This document shows positions 1 to 8,127 of a stretch of 64,000 nt of DNA, piece after piece. The stretch's first letter is position 1, and each line of letters begins with the position of its first letter. The notes beneath the pieces are model-generated. The model saw only the letters and a program-made list of their open reading frames with translations, was not told the DNA's origin and searched no databases. A program made the translations under genes and the position numbers. This DNA is from CAZNPA01 sp964575095 (lineage in GTDB: Bacteria; Pseudomonadota; Alphaproteobacteria; Rickettsiales; SXRF01), in the NCBI GenBank assembly GCA_964575095.1, contig CAZNPA010000003.1:124001-188000 (forward strand), read 5' to 3'.

Positions 1-447
1 ATCGTGCGCGGCTACGTCATACCGGCGATGGAAAACGTGGCGCTGTGGCACGAGCGCGACATTTCGCATTCCTCCGTCGAGCGCATGATCGGCCCCGACG
101 CCACGGTCACGCTCGATTTCGCCCTCGCCCGCATGGCGCGCGTCGTCGAGTCGCTGGTCGTGTACCCTAATCACATGAAGCAAAATCTCGACAAGCTGGG
201 CGGGCTGGTCTTCTCGCAGAATATATTGCTGGCGCTGACGCAGGCCGGAATCTCGCGCGAGGACGCCTACAAGCTGGTGCAGAAACACGCGATGAAAACC
301 TGGGAGCACGGCAAGGATTTTTACACCGAGCTGGCGGGCGACAAAACCATCACCAAAAAACTGCCGCCGGCCGCGCTTAAAAAACTATTCGACACGCGCC
401 AATATACGCGGCACGTCGATACAATTTTTAAGAGAGTGTTTGGGTGA
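1..447 (+). CDS. purB: Adenylosuccinate lyase, C-terminal part (5' end outside window)
   Basis: C-terminal 148 residues of adenylosuccinate lyase, which removes fumarate from SAICAR and adenylosuccinate in purine synthesis. The frame is open from base 1, so the start and the catalytic signature loop lie upstream of the window. The stretch LWHERDISHSSVER is the conserved segment at the start of the family's C-terminal helical region, and the rest (about 115 residues ending KRVFG) matches the usual C-terminal domain in length. The stop overlaps the GTG start of the HIT gene (GTGA), which suggests translational coupling. Identity is from motif recognition; the gene is partial. Confidence 0.9.
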   Translation: MVRGYVIPAMENVALWHERDISHSSVERMIGPDATVTLDFALARMARVVESLVVYPNHMKQNLDKLGGLVFSQNILLALTQAGISREDAYKLVQKHAMKTWEHGKDFYTELAGDKTITKKLPPAALKKLFDTRQYTRHVDTIFKRVFG

Positions 448-854
448 GCTTCACCCTCCATCCCCAATTAGAAAAAGACACCATCCCCGTCGGCGACCTC
501 TCGGTGTGCCGCGTACTGCTCATGAATAACCGCCGGTTTCCGTGGCTGGTGCTGGTGCCGCGACGCGAGGATTTGCGCGAGCTGTTCGACCTAAGCGCGG
601 AAGATTACGTTACCGTCATGGCCGAAGTGCGGGACACGGCGCAGCGTTTCGCGCAACTCACCCAAGCGCATAAAATGAATGTGGCGGCGCTCGGAAACAT
701 GGTGCCGCAATTGCATATCCATATCATCGCCCGTTTTGAAAATGACCCCACCTGGCCCGCCCCGGTTTGGAACAGCACGCTGGCGCCGGATCCTTATCCG
801 ATTGCAGAACACCCCGCGCTCTTGGAAAAAATCCGGAAAGTTACCGGCTGCTAA
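444..854 (+). CDS. HIT-domain nucleotide-binding protein
   Basis: 136-residue HIT superfamily protein, a nucleotide hydrolase or transferase fold. The signature lies at residues 89-95, Q-L-H-I-H-I-I, followed by ARFENDPTWPAPVW. The canonical motif is H-x-H-x-H-x-x; here the first histidine is glutamine, while H91 and H93, the latter being the usual nucleophile position, are kept. Upstream N85 also fits the family. It starts at GTG overlapping the purB stop by four bases. The natural substrate cannot be read from the sequence; a dinucleotide or AMP-ester hydrolase is the family expectation. Confidence 0.85.
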   Translation: MSFTLHPQLEKDTIPVGDLSVCRVLLMNNRRFPWLVLVPRREDLRELFDLSAEDYVTVMAEVRDTAQRFAQLTQAHKMNVAALGNMVPQLHIHIIARFENDPTWPAPVWNSTLAPDPYPIAEHPALLEKIRKVTGC

Positions 855-856
855 CT

Positions 857-876
857 ACATTACAAATTTGTAATGT
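857..876. repeat. 20-bp perfect palindrome after the HIT gene
   Basis: The sequence acattacaaatttgtaatgt is its own reverse complement and is followed by a run of T. It begins 2 nt after the HIT stop. An outer pair gttaccgg (840-847) and ccggtaac (889-896) brackets it. The AT-rich stem makes it a weak terminator at best; a dimeric repressor operator for the secreted-protein gene downstream is an alternative. Confidence 0.45.
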
Positions 877-969
877 TTTTACCATTGTCCGGTAACGGCG
901 TACTTGTTATTAGATAGTCATCCTGATTCACAGGATGTTTTTTTAACTTCAACTAGTAAGGATCTACCC

Positions 970-1191
970 ATGACCAAGTTATTTGCTCTTCTCGCCGTGT
1001 TCGGCCTCGTTGCCGCCCCGGCTTTCGCCGCTGAAGAACATGCCAAACCGGCCGAAAAAGCCGCCGTTGACTGCTCGAAAGCCGCCGATAAAGCCGCTTG
1101 CGAAAAAGAACAGGCCGCTAAGAAAGACATGAAAGAAGCCGCTCCCGCCGCTGGCGAGAAGACCGTAAAGAAAGACGAAGCGAAGCACTAA
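970..1191 (+). CDS. Small secreted Ala/Lys/Glu-rich protein
   Basis: 73-residue protein of unknown function. Residues 1-22 form a clear Sec signal peptide (MTKLF, a hydrophobic stretch, then APAFA before the cut). The mature part is almost entirely Ala, Lys, Glu and Asp, with two cysteines (CSKAADKAAC), and is probably a disordered or helical periplasmic peptide. The ATG at 970 is chosen over an in-frame start at 904 because AAGGA lies 7 nt upstream and the signal peptide begins there. A rho-independent terminator follows, so it is a single-gene unit. I recognise no family. Confidence 0.7.
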   Translation: MTKLFALLAVFGLVAAPAFAAEEHAKPAEKAAVDCSKAADKAACEKEQAAKKDMKEAAPAAGEKTVKKDEAKH

Positions 1192-1217
1192 TCACTTCTT
1201 CTACTTTGCTTAAAAAG

Positions 1218-1249
1218 AACGCGCTGGCTCATGGTCAGCGCGTTTTTTT
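1218..1249 (+). terminator. Rho-independent terminator
   Basis: Stem aacgcgctg (1218-1226) pairs with cagcgcgtt (1236-1244), with a 9-nt loop and a following run of seven T. It ends the small secreted-protein gene and separates it from tRNA-Met. Confidence 0.9.
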
Positions 1250-1305
1250 CTTGCTTTTTGGGCCAGCAGTCCCTAATCCCTTAAGTCCTTGATTATAGTA
1301 TGTAT

Positions 1306-1381
1306 GGCTGGGTAGCTCAGTCGGTAGAGCGCAGGACTCATAAGCCTAAGGTCGGCGGTTCGATCCCGCCCCCAGCCACCA
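1306..1381 (+). tRNA. tRNA-Met (CAT anticodon)
   Basis: Cloverleaf with acceptor GGCTGGG/CCCAGCC, D arm GCTC..GAGC, T arm GGCGG-TTCGATC-CCGCC and an encoded CCA (1379-1381). The loop CTCATAA gives anticodon CAT. The first base pair is G-C, so it is not an initiator. The anticodon stem looks weak: as I fold it, C27/A43 and A31/G39 are mismatched. A tRNA-Ile with lysidine-modified CAT cannot be excluded from sequence alone. Confidence 0.85.
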
Positions 1382-1382
1382 T

Positions 1383-1485
1383 CCGCCTTCGCTGATTTTG
1401 GCGAAGCCAAAATCTAGCTACGGCGCGACTGCGCCGGAGCGTGCGAAGCGGATGCCGCGCCGTAGTTCCGAAGGAACGAAGGCGG
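1383..1485. repeat. Cloverleaf-like intergenic palindromic element
   Basis: Nested inverted repeats: outer ccgccttcg (1383-1391) with cgaaggcgg (1477-1485); inner ctacggcgcg (1418-1427) with cgcgccgtag (1456-1465); a side hairpin gattttggc/gccaaaatc (1394-1414); and a small hairpin ttccgaaggaa (1466-1476). It fills the space between tRNA-Met and aguB. A partial copy without the side hairpin lies at 15886-15912. Confidence 0.8.
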
Positions 1486-1508
1486 GCTGATGCAACAACG
1501 TAGGAACT

Positions 1509-2390
1509 ATGACCGCTAAACCCTTCACCATCGGCCTCCTACAGATGCGCTATGCCGGTAGCCCGCAAGCGAGTCTCGCGCACGCCTGCGACATGCTGGA
1601 GGAAGCGGCGGGGAAAGGCGTGAACGTCGCCTGCCTGCCGGAATTATTCCTGACCGATTATTTCTGCCAGCGCATCGACCCCAAAGTTTTCGATTTGGCG
1701 GAGCCGGTGGACGGACCCACCAATCAGGCGCTGGCCAAAGTTGCCAAGAAAACCGGCATGGTGATCGTGAGTTCCATTTTCGAGAAAGCCGCCGCCGGGC
1801 TGCATTATAATACGGCGGTCGTCATCGAGAAGGATGGCGGCATCAAAGGCACCTACCGCAAGATGCACATCCCGCACGACCCGCTGTTCGAGGAAAAATA
1901 TTATTTCGCGCCGGGCGACCAGGGCTTCAAGGCGCACGACACCAGCTTCGGCAAAATCGGAACATTGATATGCTGGGACCAGTGGTATCCCGAAGCGGCA
2001 CGGCTCACCGCCATGCAGGACGCGCAGGTGTTATTCTATCCCACCGCCATCGGCTGGCATCCGAAAGAGAAAGCCGAGTTCGGCGCCGCGCAAGTCTCGG
2101 CCTGGGAAACGGCGCAGCGCGCGCACGCTATCGCCAACGGCGTTTATGTCGCGAGCGTGAATCGCATCGGCCACGAAGGCGCAAAAGACGGCGGCATCGA
2201 ATTTTTCGGGCACTCGTTCATCTCCGACCCGTTCGGCCGCATCCTCGCCATGGGCAGCCACGACAAGGAAGAAATCTTGACCGCCAAAGTAGACCCGGCG
2301 TTGATCGAGGATACGCGCCGCAACTGGCCGTTCTTTCGTGATCGACGTGTTGATTCATATGGCGATATCACCAAACGTTTTGGAAGCTAG
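1509..2390 (+). CDS. aguB: N-carbamoylputrescine amidase
   Basis: 293-residue carbon-nitrogen hydrolase that converts N-carbamoylputrescine to putrescine, CO2 and ammonia in the agmatine route to polyamines. The nitrilase-fold catalytic triad is visible: E45 (LPELFLTDYF), K118 (YRKMHIPHD) and C155 (LICWDQWYPEAARL). The last motif and the length are typical of AguB. AGGA lies a few bases before the ATG. The gene is 2 nt from aguA, whose product supplies its substrate, which makes the assignment firm. Confidence 0.95.
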   Translation: MTAKPFTIGLLQMRYAGSPQASLAHACDMLEEAAGKGVNVACLPELFLTDYFCQRIDPKVFDLAEPVDGPTNQALAKVAKKTGMVIVSSIFEKAAAGLHYNTAVVIEKDGGIKGTYRKMHIPHDPLFEEKYYFAPGDQGFKAHDTSFGKIGTLICWDQWYPEAARLTAMQDAQVLFYPTAIGWHPKEKAEFGAAQVSAWETAQRAHAIANGVYVASVNRIGHEGAKDGGIEFFGHSFISDPFGRILAMGSHDKEEILTAKVDPALIEDTRRNWPFFRDRRVDSYGDITKRFGS

Positions 2391-2392
2391 CC

Positions 2393-3424
2393 ATGACCTA
2401 CAGAATGCCCGCCGAGTGGGAACCGCACGCCGCCATGTGGCTGGCGTGGCCGCATAACAAAAACGACTGGCCGGGGAAATTCGAGCCGATTCCGTTCGTC
2501 TATGCCGAAATCATCCGCTGGCTGACCGACAGCGAGCGCGTACGGCTGGTAGTCAAGACAGCGCGCGAAGAGGAAAAAGCCCGCGACGTGCTGGAAAAAA
2601 GTGGCGTCAACCTCAAGCAAGTCGATTTTTTCCAGATCCCCACTAACCGCGTGTGGCTGAGGGATTCGGGACCGATTTTCGTCAAAAACGAAAAGAACAA
2701 AAAAATCATGACCGACTGGCGGTTCAACGCCTGGGCCAAATATCCCAACTACGCACACGACGACCGCGTGCCGGCGCGCATCGAGAAGCATTTTCCGTAT
2801 GAGCACGTGCAGCCGCTTTATAAAGGCCGCCGCGTCGTGCTCGAAGGCGGCGCCATTGACGTCAACGGCAAGGGCACGCTGCTTACCACCGAGGAATGCC
2901 TGCTCTCCAAAACGCAGCAGCGCAACCGCGGCCTCACGCGCGAGAATTACGAAGCGCTGTTCGAAGAATATCTCGGCGTAACGAACGTCATCTGGCTGGG
3001 CAAGGGCATCAAAGGCGACGACACGCACGGCCACATCGACGATCTTGCCCGTTTCGTCAACGCTAATACAGTAGTCACCGTTGTCGAGAAAAACCGCCGC
3101 AGCGATAATTACGACATACTGCAAGATAATCTAAAGCGCTTAAAATCCGCGCACGACCAGAACGGCAAGAAACTCAACGTCGTCGAACTGCCGATGCCGC
3201 AGGAGATGACGTTCGAAGATACGCGCCTGCCCGCCTCTTACGCTAACTTTCTAATCTGTAACACCGTTGTGCTGGTGCCTACCTTCAACGACCCTTGCGA
3301 CCGCATAGCGCTTAATACGCTGGCGGAACTCTTTCCCGAGCGGCAGGTCGTCGGCATCCATGCGGTGGATTTGGTATGGGGTTTCGGCACGCTGCATTGC
3401 ATGAGCCAGCAGGAACCGGTATAA
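2393..3424 (+). CDS. aguA: Agmatine deiminase
   Basis: 343-residue member of the peptidyl-arginine-deiminase-like fold. It hydrolyses agmatine to N-carbamoylputrescine and ammonia. Visible family motifs are WLRDSGPIFV, EGGAIDVNGKG, HGHIDDLARFV and the C-terminal GTLHCMSQQEP with the nucleophile C336. Length is usual for the family. It sits immediately after aguB, so the two form a cytoplasmic agmatine-to-putrescine operon; no arginine decarboxylase gene is present in the window. Confidence 0.95.
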   Translation: MTYRMPAEWEPHAAMWLAWPHNKNDWPGKFEPIPFVYAEIIRWLTDSERVRLVVKTAREEEKARDVLEKSGVNLKQVDFFQIPTNRVWLRDSGPIFVKNEKNKKIMTDWRFNAWAKYPNYAHDDRVPARIEKHFPYEHVQPLYKGRRVVLEGGAIDVNGKGTLLTTEECLLSKTQQRNRGLTRENYEALFEEYLGVTNVIWLGKGIKGDDTHGHIDDLARFVNANTVVTVVEKNRRSDNYDILQDNLKRLKSAHDQNGKKLNVVELPMPQEMTFEDTRLPASYANFLICNTVVLVPTFNDPCDRIALNTLAELFPERQVVGIHAVDLVWGFGTLHCMSQQEPV

Positions 3425-3448
3425 TCCTGTTTTCGCCACGGAGGAACC

Positions 3449-3835
3449 ATGCCTGACGATGCTTCCAATAAAGGTGATGCAATCCTAGAGCGCGCGGCAG
3501 AAATCATGCAAATTCTGACGGGGAATTTTTCAAAAGAAATGGAAGGTTTGGTTAGCGCACAACGCGCGATCGTGGAAAGATTATTCCAGCCGGTCTTACG
3601 GCCATCAGTGACCAAAAAACCCAAAGTGCCTTTAGATATGCTAACGGCGCAAGCAATTTTAAATTGCGCGGCGGCCATTGCCGTGGGTGAGCATAAAAGA
3701 AAAAGTAAAATATCGAATGAAAATTTACTGCCGGCTCTGAAAGAATTTTTGTCGACGCCTAAAAAAGTCAGGGATATTCTTAATGAAGCAGGGATCGATA
3801 TAGGAGTTTCGCAAGAAATCGAGCCGGAACTATGA
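3449..3835 (+). CDS. Hypothetical protein, 128 aa
   Basis: I do not recognise a family. The product is soluble and mostly helical by composition, with a Lys-rich middle (HKRKSKISNENLLPALKEFL) and no signal peptide or membrane segment. GGAGG sits 7-8 nt before the ATG, so translation is well supported. Its stop overlaps the ATG of the YihY gene (ATGA), implying co-expression. Base composition is lower in GC than the neighbours, a mild sign of separate origin. Confidence 0.65.
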   Translation: MPDDASNKGDAILERAAEIMQILTGNFSKEMEGLVSAQRAIVERLFQPVLRPSVTKKPKVPLDMLTAQAILNCAAAIAVGEHKRKSKISNENLLPALKEFLSTPKKVRDILNEAGIDIGVSQEIEPEL

Positions 3836-4698
3836 ATATAATAAAAGCCTTGCCCCGCTGCTTCTCCCGCGCCGCCGTCGACACCATCAACCACGATGGC
3901 ATCGAGCACGCGGGATACCTCGCGTTCCTGGTGCTCTTGGCCTTGTTCCCGTTTCTGGTGTTCATGTTCGCCATCGCCGGACTGATCGGCGAAGGGCAAA
4001 CGGGCGCTGCGTTCATCACCAATATACTGGAGACCCTGCCCGCGCACGTCACCACCGCGCTCAGGCCGCGCGTGATGGAAATCATCTCCGGCCCGCCGCA
4101 GGGATTGCTGACGATTTCAATCGTCGGCGCGATATGGACGGCGTCGTCGGCGGTCGAGGGCCTGCGCACGATCCTAAACCGCGCCTACCGCGTCGCGACG
4201 CCGCCCGCCTACTGGCTGCGCCGGAGCTTGAGCATCCTGCAACTGCTGATATTCACCTTCATCGTGCTGGCCGGCATGGTGCTCCTGGTGGTGATACCGC
4301 TGGCGCTGCAACATATCGAAGGCTGGCTGCGCATCCATGTCTCATCCGACGAAACCGATCTAGGAAATTTCATCTGGCTGATAACGATCGCGCTGCTCTT
4401 TGCCGCCGTAGCCTATATTTATTATATCATCCCCAACATCAAGCAGCGGCTGGTGTCAGTGGCGCCGGGAGCAGCGGTGGTGGTAGCGCTGTGGCTGGGC
4501 GCGGGCTATTTGTTCACGCTCTATCTTTCCCATTTCGACCAGGTGAACCTGATTTACGGCAGCCTGGGCGGCATCATCGCCGCGCTGCTGTTCTTTTATA
4601 TCTGCAATATTATTTTTATCTTCGGCGCCGAGCTAAATCACCAAATCGTCGAGGCGCTGGGCCTGCACATGGCCGAACGCGAAAAGGTGATTCCTTAG
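3832..4698 (+). CDS. YihY/BrkB family inner-membrane protein
   Basis: 288-residue integral membrane protein of the YihY (UPF0761) family. The sequence shows about six hydrophobic segments and the conserved stretches GYLAFLVLLALFPFLVF near the N terminus and YGSLGGIIAALLFFYICN near the C terminus, with the usual polar ASSAVEGLRTILNRAYRV between. Function of the family is unsettled; it was once annotated as RNase BN, wrongly. The start overlaps the upstream unknown gene by four bases and the 3' end overlaps the convergent prepilin peptidase by four. Confidence 0.88.
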   Translation: MNIIKALPRCFSRAAVDTINHDGIEHAGYLAFLVLLALFPFLVFMFAIAGLIGEGQTGAAFITNILETLPAHVTTALRPRVMEIISGPPQGLLTISIVGAIWTASSAVEGLRTILNRAYRVATPPAYWLRRSLSILQLLIFTFIVLAGMVLLVVIPLALQHIEGWLRIHVSSDETDLGNFIWLITIALLFAAVAYIYYIIPNIKQRLVSVAPGAAVVVALWLGAGYLFTLYLSHFDQVNLIYGSLGGIIAALLFFYICNIIFIFGAELNHQIVEALGLHMAEREKVIP

Positions 4699-5180
4699 TA
4701 GATGACGGGAATCTGGCGCGTGACCAGCATCCACAACAATCCCAGAGCAATGGCCACGCCATACGGCACCGGCTCGCCGTCTTTCAAGATGCGCGGCAGG
4801 CGCGGCAAGCGATACGGCACCTGCGGCAGTACTTTGCGTATGCCCCACAGGCCGGCGGAAAATAACCCGCCCAAGACTGCCACCATGAAAATGAAATCGA
4901 GCAGGTGCTGCCAGCCAACCCACAGGCTGCACACCGTTAGCAGCTTGATGTCGCCGGCGCCCATCCACTTCATGGCAAACACGCCATAGCCGACGGCAAA
5001 AACCACGATCATGGCCAGGAGCGCCATTTTCCAGTCCACCGCCGCCGGCGACAGGAACACCGCCACCGGGTACAATACAAGGAGCGAAGCCACCAGCCAA
5101 TTCGGGATGATGTAACGCCGCACATCGAACCAGAGTATGGCTAAAATGCTGAAAATCAGGTACAGGGTCACGGCCATCAT
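4695..5180 (-). CDS. A24-type prepilin peptidase (CpaA/TadV-like)
   Basis: 161-residue membrane aspartic protease that would process type IV-like prepilins or Flp pilins. Both catalytic aspartates are visible: D19 in WFDVRRYIIPN and D77 in the GAGDIKLLT motif. About five hydrophobic segments are present and the N-terminal methyltransferase domain of large PilD enzymes is absent, as in CpaA. No pilin or tad genes lie nearby, so its substrate would be encoded elsewhere. It is convergent with the YihY gene. Confidence 0.88.
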   Translation of the reverse strand: MMAVTLYLIFSILAILWFDVRRYIIPNWLVASLLVLYPVAVFLSPAAVDWKMALLAMIVVFAVGYGVFAMKWMGAGDIKLLTVCSLWVGWQHLLDFIFMVAVLGGLFSAGLWGIRKVLPQVPYRLPRLPRILKDGEPVPYGVAIALGLLWMLVTRQIPVIY

Positions 5181-5228
5181 GCCGAAAGCGTATTTTATCG
5201 GTAAGGAATTAGCAATTCTTTTGATATA

Positions 5229-6053
5229 ATGATTATGAAACGCATGGTCACATTCTTATATATCGTTGCCGCACTCTATGCCCTGATCCTGATGGGCATG
5301 TATGGTTTTCAGCGAAAACTGATTTACCTTCCGGATAAAAACATCGCCGCGCCCGAAGAATACGGCCTCGAAGGATTCCGCGATCTGCGTACCACCGCCG
5401 AAGACGGGCTTTCGGTCCAGCTCTGGTATCGCCCGGCCGTCGCCGGCTTCCCGACCATCTGTTATTTTCACGGCAACGCATCGCATCTGGGCGATCGCGC
5501 CGGCATCCTCGACGCGCTGTCCCGTCAAGGTTTCGGCGTACTAACGGTCAGCTACCGCGGCTACGGCAAGAGCGAGGGCAGTCCCAGCGAACAAGGGCTT
5601 TACACCGACGCCCGTGCCGCAATAAAATTTTTAACCGACAGTGAACGCCTACCGCTCTCGCGCATCATGCTGTACGGCGAATCGCTCGGCACCGGCGTTG
5701 CCGTGCAGATGGCCACCGAGTTCGACGTTGCGGCGCTGATGCTACAGGCGCCGTATAAATCCGTGGCCGGCCGCGCCGCGGAAATCTATTTCTTCATTCC
5801 GGTAAGGCTGCTGATTAAAGACCGGTTCGATTCGATCGATAAAATCGCGCGCGTCAAGGCGCCGCTCCTCATTTTCCACGGCGATCTCGACGCCACCATC
5901 CCGGTCGCGCACGGCAAAGCCATGCTGGCGGCCGCCACGTCCAGGAAGCGCGGGATATTCTTCCCGCAGGTCTCCCACAATGATTTTGACAGCAACCTGA
6001 TTTCATCGCATGTATTGGATCTGGCAAAAGAACAAGGCCTGATTACACCATGA
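5229..6053 (+). CDS. Membrane-anchored alpha/beta hydrolase (BEM46-like)
   Basis: 274-residue serine hydrolase. An N-terminal hydrophobic helix (residues 7-25) should anchor it in the membrane with the catalytic domain on the periplasmic side. Oxyanion segment CYFHGNASHLGDR, nucleophile elbow YGESLGTG with S152, acid in HGDLDATIP (D219 or D221) and H250 in QVSHNDFD complete the fold. Start is uncertain: ATG at 5229, 5235 or 5244, with TATAAT at 5225-5230 and no clear ribosome site. Its stop overlaps the DprE1-like gene (ATGA). Substrate unknown. Confidence 0.85.
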   Translation: MIMKRMVTFLYIVAALYALILMGMYGFQRKLIYLPDKNIAAPEEYGLEGFRDLRTTAEDGLSVQLWYRPAVAGFPTICYFHGNASHLGDRAGILDALSRQGFGVLTVSYRGYGKSEGSPSEQGLYTDARAAIKFLTDSERLPLSRIMLYGESLGTGVAVQMATEFDVAALMLQAPYKSVAGRAAEIYFFIPVRLLIKDRFDSIDKIARVKAPLLIFHGDLDATIPVAHGKAMLAAATSRKRGIFFPQVSHNDFDSNLISSHVLDLAKEQGLITP

Positions 6054-7408
6054 ATCCGAGTAAGAAAGAACGGCTCACCGGCTGGGGACAAACTCCCGCC
6101 GTAGAATGTGCGAGCTTCCGCCCGGAAAAAATGCGCGAGCTGCGGTCGCTGCTGGCCACGCACCCGGCGCCGCTCCTGGCACGCGGTCTGGGCCGGTCTT
6201 ACGGCGATGCCAGCCTGGAACCCCAAGGCACCATCCGCACCGAACGGCTCGACCACCTGCTCTCGTTCGATGAAGCAACCGGCATCGTGCGCGCGCAGGC
6301 GGGATTGTCACTGGCCGAACTGATGCGCCTGACCATTCCCAAAGGCTGGCTGCCGCCGGTCATTCCCGGCACGCGGCATGTAACGCTGGGCGGGATGCTC
6401 GCCTGCAACGTCCACGGCAAAAACCATTTCAAGCACGGCGATTTCGCCGAGCACGTGCTGTCGGCGCGCATATTTCTGGCCAACGGCGAAAGCGTCGATT
6501 GCTCGCCGGAATCCTACCCCGATTTGTTCTGGGCCACCGCCGCCGGCTACGGCATGACCGGCATCATCGAAGAGATAACGCTGAAACTGACGCCCATCAC
6601 GTCGAGCTCGCTCAACACCCTCACCTACCGCGTCGGCGACCTCGACGACATGATCGGCGCCTTCACCCAGCACCGCACCAACGCCGATTACATGGTCGGC
6701 TGGATCGACCACATGGCCAAAGGCAATGCGCTGGGACGCGGCGTGTTCGAGGCCGCCAGCCATCTGCCCGAAAGCAAGGGCGGCGTGCCGTGCAAAGGAT
6801 TCGCGCCCGGCCGCACGCGCGCCAGCGTGCCTTTCGCGCTGCCACCCTTCGCGCTCAACCGCTATACGATGGCGCTCTACAACCAGTGGCGCTTCAAGCG
6901 CTACGATGATGAACCCAAAAGCGAGCTCACCGATTTCGATCATTTTTTCCATCCGCTCGATGCCGTCGCCCACTGGAACCGCCTCTACGGACGGCGCGGG
7001 TTTTTCCAGTACCAGTGCCTGCTGCCGGAAACGCCGGACGTGGCCAAGCATCTGCGCGTGCTCTTGGCCGCCCTGCACGAGCATAAATTATTCTCCTTCC
7101 TCGCCGTGCTCAAATACCACCGCGAAGGCAAAGGCCTGCTCACCTTCTCGAAACAAGGCTATAGCCTCGCGCTCGATTTCCCGAATACGGCGCGCGTGCG
7201 TAAGTTCCTGCCGCTCCTCGACCGCTACGTCGCCGAGCATGGCGGCCGCGTCTATCTCGCCAAGGACGCGCTCCTCAAACCCGAAATGTTCTACCGCATG
7301 TATGGCGATACCGCGCCGGCATGGCGGGATACGCTGCAACGCATCGACCCCGGCGCGCGCTTCGACTCGCTGATGTCGCAAAGGCTGTTATGGAAAAAAG
7401 CGCAATAA
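6050..7408 (+). CDS. FAD-binding oxidase, DprE1-like
   Basis: 452-residue FAD-linked oxidase of the VAO type. Residues 45-130 carry the FAD-binding signature seen in DprE1: ARGLGRSYGDASL, PGTRHVTLGGMLACN and VHGKNHFKHGD. DprE1 oxidises decaprenylphosphoryl-ribose at C2 on the way to a D-arabinose donor; whether this homologue uses the same lipid sugar is inference. The SDR gene that starts inside its 3' end is the expected DprE2-type partner. It begins by a four-base overlap with the hydrolase gene. Confidence 0.82.
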   Translation: MNPSKKERLTGWGQTPAVECASFRPEKMRELRSLLATHPAPLLARGLGRSYGDASLEPQGTIRTERLDHLLSFDEATGIVRAQAGLSLAELMRLTIPKGWLPPVIPGTRHVTLGGMLACNVHGKNHFKHGDFAEHVLSARIFLANGESVDCSPESYPDLFWATAAGYGMTGIIEEITLKLTPITSSSLNTLTYRVGDLDDMIGAFTQHRTNADYMVGWIDHMAKGNALGRGVFEAASHLPESKGGVPCKGFAPGRTRASVPFALPPFALNRYTMALYNQWRFKRYDDEPKSELTDFDHFFHPLDAVAHWNRLYGRRGFFQYQCLLPETPDVAKHLRVLLAALHEHKLFSFLAVLKYHREGKGLLTFSKQGYSLALDFPNTARVRKFLPLLDRYVAEHGGRVYLAKDALLKPEMFYRMYGDTAPAWRDTLQRIDPGARFDSLMSQRLLWKKAQ

Positions 7409-8127
7409 CGAAAACGGCACTCATCGTCGGCGCCACCTCATCGCTGGCGCAGGCGATGTGCCGCACGCTGGCCGGGCGCGGCTGGCGGCTGGTGCTGGCC
7501 GGGCGCGACGCGGCGGAGCTTGACATAGTGTCGGCCGATCTTAAGGCGCGCTTTCATGCCACGTCACGCACCGTGCGCTGCGATTTCCTGGCGCCGGAAT
7601 TCTCGCCGCCGCAATTTTTGCATGACGCCGGTGATTTCACCCACCTCATCATGGCCGCCGGTGATATGGGCAACGGCAATGCGCATGATCTCGCCGATAT
7701 CGCCTATACCATGCATGTGAATTATACGGCGCCGGCGCAGATTTGCGCCGCGGCAGCCGAACAGTTGAGCGCGCGCGGCGGCGGATCGATTGTAATCATT
7801 TCCTCCGTCGCCGGCGACCGCGGCCGCGGAAAAATCCTGGCCTATGGCAGCGCCAAAGCGGCGCTTACCGCCTTTGCGTCCGCCCTGCGTCAGGCTTATA
7901 GTAAACAACATGTGGACGTGATGACGGTAAAACCCGGCTTCGTCGATACGTCGATGACCTGGGGCATGACCTCGCCCCTGATGGCGCGCCGCGAAGATGT
8001 GGCGGAGACAATCATCGAGGCGATGGAAAAAAAGAAAGACGTGATCTACGTGCCGGGATTCTGGCGACTCATCATGCTCATCATCCGGCACATACCAGAG
8101 AGCATTTTCAAGCGGCTGTCGTTTTAG
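7390..8127 (+). CDS. Short-chain dehydrogenase, DprE2-like
   Basis: 245-residue NAD(P)-dependent reductase of the SDR family. Nucleotide-binding segment LIVGATSSLAQAM (residues 11-23), catalytic serines at 138-139 (IIISS region) and Y152-x3-K156 (AYGSAK) are visible. The C-terminal hydrophobic segment (FWRLIMLIIRHIP) resembles that of DprE2. The ATG at 7390 lies inside the upstream oxidase gene (19-base overlap), so the pair is coupled. Together they could epimerise a polyprenyl-phosphate pentose; this is family-based inference. It overlaps the convergent SulP gene by 20 bases. Confidence 0.82.
   Translation: MEKSAITKTALIVGATSSLAQAMCRTLAGRGWRLVLAGRDAAELDIVSADLKARFHATSRTVRCDFLAPEFSPPQFLHDAGDFTHLIMAAGDMGNGNAHDLADIAYTMHVNYTAPAQICAAAAEQLSARGGGSIVIISSVAGDRGRGKILAYGSAKAALTAFASALRQAYSKQHVDVMTVKPGFVDTSMTWGMTSPLMARREDVAETIIEAMEKKKDVIYVPGFWRLIMLIIRHIPESIFKRLSF

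Noticed and set aside
5225..5244. Leaderless start of the alpha/beta hydrolase at TATAAT
   Set aside because: The box overlaps the first ATG but no matching -35 is visible; evidence is too weak for a promoter feature.
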